A DNA stretch of 8,073 nt from Bifidobacteriaceae bacterium (GTDB lineage Bacteria; Actinomycetota; Actinomycetes; Actinomycetales; WQXJ01), in the NCBI GenBank assembly GCA_031278675.1, contig JAITJY010000291.1, positions 1 through 8,073 on the forward strand, in the 5' to 3' direction. The stretch's first letter is position 1. Each line of letters opens with the position of its first letter. Shown one piece after another: positions 1 to 6,263 of the stretch. The notes under the pieces are model-generated. The model was not told the DNA's origin, did no database searches, and worked only from the letters and a program-made list of their open reading frames with translations. Position numbers and translations under genes: made by a program.

Positions 1-2002
1 AGGCGCCAAAAGTGGTGGTCTTGACGACGGTCCCGACGAACCGCTCGCCGACCTCCGGCATCTGCGGGTTGGCGATCGCGTTGATCTGGTTCCGGGCGGC
101 CTCGGCGGACGGACCATCGGTGGCGCCAATGTAAACGGTGCCATCATCCTCAATCGAGATCTCAGCCCCGGTCTGGTCCTGGATCTGGTTGATCATCTTG
201 CCCTTCGGGCCAATCACCTCGCCAATCTTGTCCACCGGGACCTTGACGGAGATCACCCGCGGAGCCAACGGATTCAGCTCGTCAGGGCCGTCGATCGCTT
301 GACTCATCACGTTCAAGATGTGGAGGCGGGCCTCCTTCGCCTGGGTCAGCGCGGCGGCCAGCACCGAGGCCGGAATCCCGTCCAACTTGGTGTCCAACTG
401 GATCGCAGTGACGAACTGTGAAGTGCCCGCCACCTTGAAATCCATATCCCCGAACGCATCCTCCGCGCCCAGAATGTCCGTCAGCGCCGCGTAGCGCGTC
501 TCGCCGTCCACCTGGTCACTCATCAACCCCATCGCGATCCCCGCGACCGGCGCCTTCAGCGGCACACCAGCGTTGAGCAGCGACAACGTTGAGGCACAGA
601 CCGAACCCATGGACGTTGAACCGTTCGACCCGAGCGCCTCAGAGACCTGCCGGATCGCGTAAGGGAACTCGTCACGGCTCGGCAGCACCGGCACAATGGC
701 CCGCTCCGCCAAGGCGCCGTGGCCAATCTCGCGGCGCTTCGGGCTACCCACCCGGCCGGTCTCCCCGGTCGAATAGGGCGGGAAGTTGTAATTGTGCATA
801 TAGCGTTTGTGTGTCACCGGGCTGAGCGAATCGATCTGCTGTTCCATGCGCAGCATGTTCAAGGTGGTCACGCCCAGGATCTGGGTTTCGCCACGTTCAA
901 ACAGCGCCGATCCGTGGACCCGCGGCAACACCTCGACCTCTGCGGACAGGGTCCGGATGTCCCGCAGACCGCGGCCGTCGATCCGGACGCCGTCCCGTAG
1001 GACGCGTTCGCGGACCAGCGACTTGGTGACCGCGCGGACCGCCGCTGCGATCTCTTTTTCCCGCTCCGGGAAGTTTTCTTCCAGGGCGCCTAAGGCCAGA
1101 TTCTTGATGTCATCCAGGGTGGCTTCGCGTTCCTGCTTGTCTGCGATCCGGATCGCTTGACGCAGTTTTTCTGTGACCACCTGAGCGGTCGCGTCATATG
1201 CATCTTGGGCGTAGTCCGGGAACAGCGGGAACTCGCGGGTCTCCTTGGACACCTGGTCCGCGAGGCGCTGCTGCGCCAGGCAGAGTTCGGTCAGGAACGG
1301 CTTGGCGGCTTCGAGGCCTTCGGCTACGACTTCCTCGGTGGGTGCTCCAGCCCCCATGTGGTTGACCAGGTCCCATGCTTTGTCGCCGGCTTCGGCTTCA
1401 ATCATGGCGATGGCTACGTCATCGCCCACTTGGCGGCCGGCCACCACGATCTCGAAGACGGCGCGTTCCCGCTCCGACCAGCGGGGGAAGGCGACCCATT
1501 GGCCGTCGATCAGCGCTAGCCGGGTGGCGCCGACAGGCCCGGAGAACGGCAGGCCGGAGATCTGAGTCGACAAGGACGCGGCGTTGATCGCGAGCACGTC
1601 ATAGGCGTCTTCTGGGTGGACTGCGAGGACGGTTTCTACCACCTGGACCTCGTTGCGCAGCCCCTTGACGAACAGCGGACGCAACGGCCGGTCAATCAGG
1701 CGGCAAGCGAGGATTGCATCCGTGGTGGGGCGTCCCTCGCGCCTAAAGAAGCTTCCGGGGATGCGCCCGGCCGCGTACATCCGTTCCTCCACATCTACTG
1801 TGAGTGGAAAGAAGTCAAACTGTTCTTTGGGGTGTTTGCCCGCCGTGGTGGTGGACAACACCATTGTTTCCTGGTCTAGATATGCGGCGATCGAGCCGCC
1901 TGCCTGCTTCGCCAACCTGCCCGTCTCAAAGCGGACGGTTCGCTTGCCAAAACTACCGTTATCTATCACGGCCTCGGTGAATGTGATTTCAGGGCCCTCC
2001 AC
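1..2002 (-). CDS. pnp: Polynucleotide phosphorylase (PNPase), 3'-truncated by the window edge
   Basis: This is the phosphorolytic 3'-to-5' exoribonuclease that releases nucleoside diphosphates from RNA and, in actinomycetes, also adds 3' tails. The frame runs 667 codons from a GTG at 2002 and is still open at base 1. The start is set by AAGGAGG six bases upstream. The first RNase PH domain spans roughly residues 10-145 and a helical linker follows. The second PH domain spans about 325-560, opening with RIDGRGLRDIR and containing YNFPPYSTGETGR, SNGSTSMGSVCAS and the metal-binding aspartates D515 and D521 of the ED-x4-MD motif. The KH domain carries its GPKG loop at 598-601. The S1 domain has just begun (VGERFVGTVVKTTTFGA) and should occupy the missing C-terminus. 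No frameshift or missing catalytic residue is visible. The gene lies 380 bases downstream of rpsO on the same strand, the classical rpsO-pnp arrangement. Confidence 0.97.
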   Translation of the reverse strand, partial: MEGPEITFTEAVIDNGSFGKRTVRFETGRLAKQAGGSIAAYLDQETMVLSTTTAGKHPKEQFDFFPLTVDVEERMYAAGRIPGSFFRREGRPTTDAILACRLIDRPLRPLFVKGLRNEVQVVETVLAVHPEDAYDVLAINAASLSTQISGLPFSGPVGATRLALIDGQWVAFPRWSERERAVFEIVVAGRQVGDDVAIAMIEAEAGDKAWDLVNHMGAGAPTEEVVAEGLEAAKPFLTELCLAQQRLADQVSKETREFPLFPDYAQDAYDATAQVVTEKLRQAIRIADKQEREATLDDIKNLALGALEENFPEREKEIAAAVRAVTKSLVRERVLRDGVRIDGRGLRDIRTLSAEVEVLPRVHGSALFERGETQILGVTTLNMLRMEQQIDSLSPVTHKRYMHNYNFPPYSTGETGRVGSPKRREIGHGALAERAIVPVLPSRDEFPYAIRQVSEALGSNGSTSMGSVCASTLSLLNAGVPLKAPVAGIAMGLMSDQVDGETRYAALTDILGAEDAFGDMDFKVAGTSQFVTAIQLDTKLDGIPASVLAAALTQAKEARLHILNVMSQAIDGPDELNPLAPRVISVKVPVDKIGEVIGPKGKMINQIQDQTGAEISIEDDGTVYIGATDGPSAEAARNQINAIANPQMPEVGERFVGTVVKTTTFGA

Positions 2003-2026
2003 GGGTGCCCTCCTTCGTTCGATCGG

Positions 2027-2047
2027 TGCGGCCCGGCAAGGGCCGCA
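2027..2047 (-). promoter_or_regulatory. Hairpin just upstream of the pnp ribosome binding site
   Basis: A perfect 8-bp inverted repeat, TGCGGCCC and GGGCCGCA, flanks a 5-base loop. It ends about ten bases before the pnp Shine-Dalgarno. No U-tract follows, so it is not a standard terminator. Its position suggests an effect on translation initiation or mRNA processing; that role is inferred. Confidence 0.6.
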
Positions 2048-2190
2048 GTTAGTTCGGCCAAGGAGCCAGCCCGGGCGGTCTTCGATCGAGGCTCACGTAA
2101 GTCCGCTATCAGTGCCGAGCGCCGATGCCGACGTCCCACCACCCGCCAAAACGCCCCCCACCAGCTAAAACGCTGAGGACCGGCGCCTTG

Positions 2191-2237
2191 TGTGCCATCC
2201 GGGGCGGCCCCACGGGGGCCGCGTGACCAGTGGCACA
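2191..2237 (-). promoter_or_regulatory. Long interrupted hairpin in the pnp leader (RNase III-site candidate)
   Basis: The inner stem pairs GCGGCCCC (2204-2211) with GGGGCCGC (2215-2222) around a 3-base loop. An outer stem pairs TGTGCCA (2191-2197) with TGGCACA (2231-2237), with an internal loop of 6 and 8 bases between. It lies about 190 bases before the pnp start and has no U-run after it in the pnp direction (CAAGGCG follows). A double-stranded leader element at this place is what RNase III cleaves in the rpsO-pnp transcripts studied elsewhere; cleavage here is inferred. Confidence 0.55.
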
Positions 2238-2297
2238 GCTTACGGAAGCCACTACCGAGGACCGCGCCTCTGTGGCGAAAGCCCTTGGCTCATTGCC

Positions 2298-2337
2298 TTG
2301 TTCAGTTGTTATTTTGTTCGATTCTTCGTCTGTTCAA
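2298..2337 (-). promoter_or_regulatory. AT-rich stretch with three phased TGTTC repeats; possible pnp promoter
   Basis: This is the most AT-rich segment of the rpsO-pnp spacer. The + strand shows TTGTTC, TTGTTC and CTGTTC at 2298, 2314 and 2330, exactly 16 bases apart, which read as GAACA on the pnp strand. TTGAAC (2337-2332, - strand) could be a -35 box, but the hexamer 17 bases on, AAATAA, is a poor -10. A pnp-specific promoter or regulator site is possible but unproven. Confidence 0.3.
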
Positions 2338-2382
2338 TTCTAGTCTGGCCCAACCCAATCCCTGCGGCGGGTGGCTTCGGTC

Positions 2383-2652
2383 CTAACGGCGCAGGCCCAG
2401 CCGTTTGACAATGGAGCGGTACCGTTCCACGTCGATCGACTCAAGGTAGCCCGACAGCCGGCGCCGCTGGCCAACCAACAGCAGCAGTCCGCGGCGCGAA
2501 TGGTGATCGTGCGCATGGACCTTGAAGTGTTCCGTCAGGTCTTTGATCCGCTGAGTGAGCAGCGCAATCTGGACCTCTGGCGAGCCGGTGTCGCCCTCAT
2601 GTGTCGCGTATTCCGCGATGATCTTGGCTTTGGTAGCCCTATCGAGCGGCAT
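2383..2652 (-). CDS. rpsO: 30S ribosomal protein S15
   Basis: S15 is a primary binding protein of the 30S subunit that binds the central domain of 16S rRNA near helices 20-22 and helps form inter-subunit bridge B4. The product has 89 residues, the standard length. It carries family landmarks in order: the N-terminal IIAEYATHEGDTGSPEVQ block, LTQRIKDLTEHFKVHAHDHHSRRGLL with the conserved HDHHSRRGL core, and RRRLSGYLESIDVERYR near the C-terminus. The ATG at 2652 is preceded by AAAAGGAG with a longish 12-base spacing; the GTG closer to that site is out of frame. The stop is TAG. Its partner pnp follows on the same strand, while upstream the DNA diverges towards an anion transporter gene. S15 commonly represses its own mRNA, and the roughly 90-base GC-rich leader here could form such a structure, though no known leader class was recognised. 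Confidence 0.98.
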   Translation of the reverse strand: MPLDRATKAKIIAEYATHEGDTGSPEVQIALLTQRIKDLTEHFKVHAHDHHSRRGLLLLVGQRRRLSGYLESIDVERYRSIVKRLGLRR

Positions 2653-2772
2653 GGCTCTTCTTCACTCCTTTTGTCAGTTGTTGCGCGGAGCACCGGGGCT
2701 GATCCACCCGGGCACTTGGAACCGCGGCCGTAGCACGGCAACTCCCCAGCCTACAGCACTCGGCCAACCAGG

Positions 2773-2790
2773 CGGTGTTGAACAACACCG
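2773..2790. promoter_or_regulatory. Operator-like inverted repeat CGGTGTTGAACAACACCG
   Basis: Two perfect 8-bp arms, CGGTGTTG and CAACACCG, are separated by only two bases. A 2-base spacer is too tight for a good RNA hairpin but fits a dimeric repressor site. It sits about 20 bases upstream of the possible rpsO -10 (TAGGCT, 2753-2748), so it would overlap a -35 region. The cognate regulator is unknown. Confidence 0.45.
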
Positions 2791-2858
2791 TCCGGCCGTG
2801 CCCGCGCCGGGCAGCGGCATGCTGACCAGCGCAAACGCGGCAGACAAGCGCTGTCGGA

Positions 2859-2896
2859 CGCCCTGGGAGAGCGCTGTTCAACGCTCTCCCAGGGCG
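2859..2896. repeat. Perfect 15-bp inverted repeat with 8-base loop
   Basis: CGCCCTGGGAGAGCG (2859-2873) and CGCTCTCCCAGGGCG (2882-2896) pair without mismatch around CTGTTCAA. This is the strongest inverted repeat I found in the window. Neither side is followed by a T-run, so it is not a typical intrinsic terminator, and it lies between divergent genes where a terminator is not expected. It could be a 5' leader hairpin of the transporter mRNA, an extended operator, or a dispersed palindromic element. Confidence 0.7.
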
Positions 2897-3024
2897 GAAT
2901 CTGCGCGCAAGAGGGCAGTAGCTGCACTGGTCGGAGCGCTGAGTGAGCCGAAGGGCCGTGTTGGCACCGAAGTGATGCGAGTAGTTTGCCACTCAAGATC
3001 TTTATGCAGCCGAAAGGAAACCTA

Positions 3025-4560
3025 ATGTTGGCTAAGCCTGAGCCCACCTCGTCGCGCCGCGAGGTCCACCTCCTGCCTGAGCACCGCAGCCGCTGGTTCA
3101 CCCGGCGCCGGTTTGGCCTGGTGGCCGGCCCACTGCTGTTCTTGGCCTGCGCTTGGTGGATGCCGGATGTCGCGCCAACCGGCAATGTGGGCCTGGCCGG
3201 GGAACGCTCAGGCGCCCTGGTGGCCGCCACCCTTTGCCTGATGGCGGTCTGGTGGATGACAGAGGTCCTGCCCCTCTACGTGACGGCGTTCATTCCGTTG
3301 GTCGCGTTCCCGTTGCTGAACGTGGCCACCATCGACGTGGCGGCGGCGCCCTACGCCAACAAGACCATCTTCTTGTTCTTCGGTGGCTTTGTGCTCGCCA
3401 CCTCGATGGAGCGGTGGAACCTGCACCGGCGGGTGGCGATCTGGGTGATTTCGGTGGTCGGCTCCAAGCCGCGCGGCGTGATTTTCGGGTTTATGGCCGC
3501 CACTTCTTTCCTGTCGCTGTGGGTTTCCAACACCGCGACTGCGGTGATGATGCTGCCCATCGCCACCTCCGTGATCAAACTGGTCGAATCGGTCACCAAA
3601 CGCAAAGACCGGAAGTTCGGGGTTGGAATGATCCTGGCGATCGCCTACGGCGCCTCCATCGGGTCGTTTGGGACGCCGATCGCTTCGCCACCGAACGGGA
3701 TTGCGCTCGGCAACCTGGCAGAGCAAGGCATCAACATCACATTCTTCGACTGGATGAAAGTCGGCATGCCACTGTGGGCCATCTTCCTGGTAGTGGGTTG
3801 GTTCCTGCTGACCTTCGTGACTTACCGCCCCGAATGGAACGAACCCATCCCAGGGCACAAAGCAGTCATGCGAGCCGAACTTCACAAACTAGGACCGTTC
3901 CGGGGACCCGAGCGCCGCGTCGGCGTGATCTTCCTGATCTGCGCTTTTACGTGGATCGCGCACGGCTTCATTGAGGAAATGCTCCACCTGGAGAACACCG
4001 GGATCACCGATGAACTGATCGCTGTAGCCGTGGTCTTTGTGTTGTTCCTCACCCCGGTCAGTTTCAAACGGCCCGGCCGTGCCCTGATGAGTTGGGGCGA
4101 TCTGCGTGATCTGCCCTGGGGCATCTTGTACCTGTTCGGCGGGGGACTTTCGGTCGCAGCCCAAGTGGGCGCCTCCGGCCTGGCCGAATGGATCGGCACG
4201 CAAGCCCGCGGCCTGGGCGGCCTCAAACTTTTCTGGCTCTTGTTGGTCTGCTGCCTGCTGACCTGGATCATCACCGAGTTCATGTCCAACACGGCAGCAG
4301 CGGCGACCTTGATCCCAATCTTCGGTTCTGTCGCCAAGGCGCTCGGGTATTCGCCGGTGTTGCTGGCCATCCCGGTTGCTATGGCGGCATCGTGCGCGTT
4401 CATGATGCCGGCTGGGACGCCACCCAACGCCGTGGCCTACTCCTCCGGGATGATCAAGATCACCGACATGAACAAGGCCGGTTTCCTGATCGCCGTGGTT
4501 GGTTGCATCATGGTGGCCGTCAACATGTTCCTGTGGGGTCGCCTGATCCTGGGGGTCTGA
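3025..4560 (+). CDS. DASS/SLC13 family Na+-coupled dicarboxylate (or related anion) symporter
   Basis: This is a cytoplasmic-membrane importer of the divalent anion:Na+ symporter family (SdcS/CitT/VcINDY type), which takes up succinate, malate, fumarate, citrate or, in some members, sulfate. The product has 511 residues with about eleven hydrophobic segments. Its pseudo-symmetric halves each carry the Na+/substrate signature: SNT at 168-170 with the TPIASPPN loop at 217-224, and SNT at 421-423 with TPPN at 465-468. Other family landmarks are LFFGGFVLATSMERWNLHRR and ILYLFGGGLSVA. I chose the ATG at 3025 because AAAGGA lies six bases upstream; a TTG 13 codons earlier has no such site. Substrate cannot be fixed from sequence, but the SNT motifs favour a dicarboxylate. 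It stands alone on the + strand, divergent from rpsO and convergent with the DivIVA-repeat gene. Its stop lies inside a short tandem duplication. Confidence 0.93.
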   Translation: MLAKPEPTSSRREVHLLPEHRSRWFTRRRFGLVAGPLLFLACAWWMPDVAPTGNVGLAGERSGALVAATLCLMAVWWMTEVLPLYVTAFIPLVAFPLLNVATIDVAAAPYANKTIFLFFGGFVLATSMERWNLHRRVAIWVISVVGSKPRGVIFGFMAATSFLSLWVSNTATAVMMLPIATSVIKLVESVTKRKDRKFGVGMILAIAYGASIGSFGTPIASPPNGIALGNLAEQGINITFFDWMKVGMPLWAIFLVVGWFLLTFVTYRPEWNEPIPGHKAVMRAELHKLGPFRGPERRVGVIFLICAFTWIAHGFIEEMLHLENTGITDELIAVAVVFVLFLTPVSFKRPGRALMSWGDLRDLPWGILYLFGGGLSVAAQVGASGLAEWIGTQARGLGGLKLFWLLLVCCLLTWIITEFMSNTAAAATLIPIFGSVAKALGYSPVLLAIPVAMAASCAFMMPAGTPPNAVAYSSGMIKITDMNKAGFLIAVVGCIMVAVNMFLWGRLILGV

Positions 4561-4591
4561 CCGGCCCTGGGGGTCTGACCGGCCCTGGGGG
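4549..4591 (+). repeat. 18-bp tandem duplication spanning the transporter stop codon
   Basis: The unit CTGGGGGTCTGACCGGCC occurs at 4549-4566 and again without mismatch at 4567-4584, followed by a third partial copy, CTGGGGG, at 4585-4591. The first unit encodes the last codons and the TGA of the transporter; the second unit repeats the TGA in the same frame. It fills most of the gap before the convergent gene, whose stop is at 4601. Replication slippage is the likely origin. Confidence 0.9.
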
Positions 4592-4600
4592 CAGGCGGGG

Positions 4601-5152
4601 CTATTCGGCAGCGACTAGGACTTCCAGGGCGCGGTCCAGGTAGGCGTCGACCGGTCCCATCGCATAGCCGCGCTTGCCACGGACCGTGGCGAACACCGCA
4701 TGGCGAATATCCTGTGAGGTCAGCGGGGCGCCGTTGTTGAAATAATCAGCTAAGCGGTGCAGCAGGGCATCCACCTGGGTCCTGTCATAGGCGCCCTGGC
4801 CGCCCTCGGCTGGCGCGAACTTTTGTCCGTCGGGCCGCCCCAGGCGGTCATACAGGGTGGTTGCCCGGTCCACAATCTTGTCCAGCCACGCCTGCTGACC
4901 GTTCGCGGCAATGAACTCGGACCGCTGTTTGCGTGTGAAAGCAGCGTCCAACCGGTCCAGGGCGCCATCCACCTGAGGCTCGTCATATCCGCCCTTAACC
5001 TGCGGAAACGCCGCGTTGCGGACGTCTTCTGGCGTCATCGTCTCTTGTGAACGGCCCTCGTATACAGCTTGCGCGCGGTCGAAGAATGCGTTCACCTCGC
5101 GGATGCCATAGCCGCGCCCGCTCTTGGTGCGACGGAAAAGATCTTCAGCCAT
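4601..5152 (-). CDS. DivIVA-domain (DivI1A-type) repeat protein
   Basis: This 183-residue protein is built from short motifs of the kind seen in DivIVA-domain proteins: an aromatic GY or AY followed by VD/VN-A-x-LDR. Four copies are visible, at Y15 (GYGIREVNAFFDR), Y56 (GYDEPQVDGALDR), Y122 (AYDRTQVDALLHR) and Y163 (GYAMGPVDAYLDR). Between copies 1-2 and 3-4 lies a second motif, TPEDVRNAAF (40-49) and TSQDIRHAVF (145-154). No membrane segment or signal peptide is seen, and it lacks the long coiled coil of true DivIVA/Wag31. Homologous DivIVA-domain proteins bind or organise at poles and septa; its exact role is unknown. The ATG at 5152 overlaps the rlmN stop by eight bases. GGAGG lies 12 bases upstream and AAGGA lies nearer, so it is probably translationally coupled as the last gene of the frr operon. 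Confidence 0.8.
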   Translation of the reverse strand: MAEDLFRRTKSGRGYGIREVNAFFDRAQAVYEGRSQETMTPEDVRNAAFPQVKGGYDEPQVDGALDRLDAAFTRKQRSEFIAANGQQAWLDKIVDRATTLYDRLGRPDGQKFAPAEGGQGAYDRTQVDALLHRLADYFNNGAPLTSQDIRHAVFATVRGKRGYAMGPVDAYLDRALEVLVAAE

Positions 5153-6263
5153 TAGTCCTTACTACCTCCTTGGCGGCCAACTGTCCGCAGGCCCCATCAA
5201 TATCCGCTCCCCTTGTGTCCCGCAGGGTGACGCTCAGGCCGGCGGCGGCCAAGCGGCGCAGGAACTCTTCCTGCACACTCGGCCGGCTTGCCGTCCAGAT
5301 GCTACCCGGCACCGGGTTCAACGGGATCGGGTTGACGTGGACCCACCCTGTTCCATATTGGCAGAGCTTGGCGGCAAGTTGGGTGGCACGCCACGCCTGA
5401 TCGTTGATGTCCCGGATCAAAGCGTACTCAATCGACACGCGCCGCCCGGTCGCCTCGTAGTAACGGTAGGCCGCCGCCAGGGTCCGCTCCACCCCGTAAC
5501 GCCGGTTGATGGGCACCAGGCCGTCGCGGGCCGGATCATCCGGCGCGTGCAACGACAGCGCCAGCCGCACCGGCCGTCCTTCGCCCGCCAACCGGTCCAT
5601 CGGTTCAACCAGACCGCAGGTCGAGACCGTCACATTGCGTGCCGACAGCCCAAAACCGCTGCCGCCCTGACCCGCTATCCCAGCAATTGCCCTGGTCAGG
5701 GCCTTGTAGTTGGCTAGCGGTTCACCCATCCCCATGAACACCACATTGGTCAGCCGCTTCTGGCCACCAAAGATCCCGCCCTGGCAGGCCCGCGCCGCGA
5801 GGCGCACTTGCTCCAGGATCTCTGCGGCGCTCAAGTTCCGCACCAACCCCAGTTTCCCGGTCGCGCAGAACGGGCAGCCCATCCCGCAGCCCGCTTGGCT
5901 TGAGACGCAAAGGGTTATCCGGTCCGGATAGGCCATCAGCACGGTTTCGACGGCCGCCCCGCCGGTCAGGTGGTAGAGGGTTTTGACGGTTCGGCCGCCG
6001 TCCGCGCTGATTTGGCGGGCTCGGGTGAGCAGTGGCGGTAACAGCGTGGCGACCAGTTCGTCGCGCCCGGCGGCGGGTAGGTCTGTCATGCACGATGCCG
6101 TCCGTTCCAGTTTCCCAAAGTAGTGCCGCGCCGTTTGGCGGGCGCGCATCCGTGGCAGACCCAGGGACTCCGCCCAGCTATCGCGCTCTGGTTCACTCAA
6201 GTCCGCGAGGTGTTGGGGCGGTTTGGCGGCGCGTTGCGCCCGGTCGGCTAATGCTACATTCAT
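5145..6263 (-). CDS. rlmN: Dual-specificity 23S rRNA (A2503-C2)/tRNA (A37-C2) methyltransferase RlmN
   Basis: RlmN is a radical-SAM enzyme that methylates C2 of A2503 in 23S rRNA and of A37 in some tRNAs, supporting translational fidelity. The product has 372 residues, normal for the family. The [4Fe-4S]-binding CX3CX2C motif is C126, C130 and C133 (CGMGCPFCATGK). C119 lies seven residues before the cluster, where E. coli RlmN has C118. The methyl-carrying C-terminal cysteine is C359 in TRGADIDGACGQL, matching E. coli C355. The SAM-binding MGMGEPLANY motif, an RLALSLHAPDD strand and HVNPIPLNPV are also present. The ATG at 6263 forms an ATGA overlap with the cdsA stop and has GGGAG seven bases upstream. 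The same frame stays open much further upstream, but that part is antisense-frame noise inside cdsA. All catalytic residues are present. Confidence 0.97.
   Translation of the reverse strand: MNVALADRAQRAAKPPQHLADLSEPERDSWAESLGLPRMRARQTARHYFGKLERTASCMTDLPAAGRDELVATLLPPLLTRARQISADGGRTVKTLYHLTGGAAVETVLMAYPDRITLCVSSQAGCGMGCPFCATGKLGLVRNLSAAEILEQVRLAARACQGGIFGGQKRLTNVVFMGMGEPLANYKALTRAIAGIAGQGGSGFGLSARNVTVSTCGLVEPMDRLAGEGRPVRLALSLHAPDDPARDGLVPINRRYGVERTLAAAYRYYEATGRRVSIEYALIRDINDQAWRATQLAAKLCQYGTGWVHVNPIPLNPVPGSIWTASRPSVQEEFLRRLAAAGLSVTLRDTRGADIDGACGQLAAKEVVRTNG

Larger units (their letters stand above)
2003..2382 (-). promoter_or_regulatory. rpsO-pnp intergenic region / pnp leader
   Basis: These 380 bases hold no convincing gene; the short open frames here lack family features and good ribosome binding sites. 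Read in the pnp direction they contain, in order, an AT-rich stretch (about 2290-2340), a long interrupted hairpin (2191-2237), a CTCCTT that could pair with the pnp Shine-Dalgarno (2060-2065), a second hairpin (2027-2047) and the pnp ribosome binding site. In E. coli and Streptomyces the rpsO-pnp spacer is cut by RNase III as part of pnp control, and this region looks like a counterpart. No hairpin followed by a U-run is present, so I see no intrinsic terminator and read-through from rpsO is likely. Confidence 0.6.
2653..3024. promoter_or_regulatory. Divergent regulatory region between rpsO and the DASS transporter
   Basis: These 372 bases should hold both outward-facing promoters, and I find no credible gene in them. 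On the rpsO side, TAGGCT (2753-2748, - strand) is a possible -10 without a good -35. Downstream of it is a small hairpin (GCCGT and ACGGC, 2727-2739). On the transporter side, TTGGCA (2961-2966) and TAGTTT (2982-2987) resemble promoter hexamers but are only 15 bases apart. Two perfect inverted repeats (2773-2790 and 2859-2896) share a TGTTCAA core and are listed separately. Promoter assignments here are weak. Confidence 0.5.

Noticed and set aside
2190..2408. A + strand open frame of 72 codons with a hydrophobic middle, antisense to the rpsO-pnp spacer.
   Set aside because: No ribosome binding site, it begins inside the leader hairpin and ends inside rpsO on the other strand; the hydrophobic run comes from the AT-rich island.
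2861..2880. CTGGGAGAGCGCTGTTC resembles tRNA D-arm sequence.
   Set aside because: The segment is one arm of a perfect inverted repeat, with no acceptor stem, anticodon arm or GGTTCGA-like T-loop around it.
2986..3024. A TTG at 2986 could start the transporter 13 codons earlier.
   Set aside because: It has no Shine-Dalgarno, while the ATG at 3025 has AAAGGA at ideal spacing, and the extra residues are not expected in the family.
2639..3230. Several overlapping open frames on both strands in the rpsO/transporter gap.
   Set aside because: They are Arg/Ala/Pro-rich, overlap rpsO or the transporter in wrong frames, and lack ribosome binding sites; typical of GC-rich non-coding DNA.
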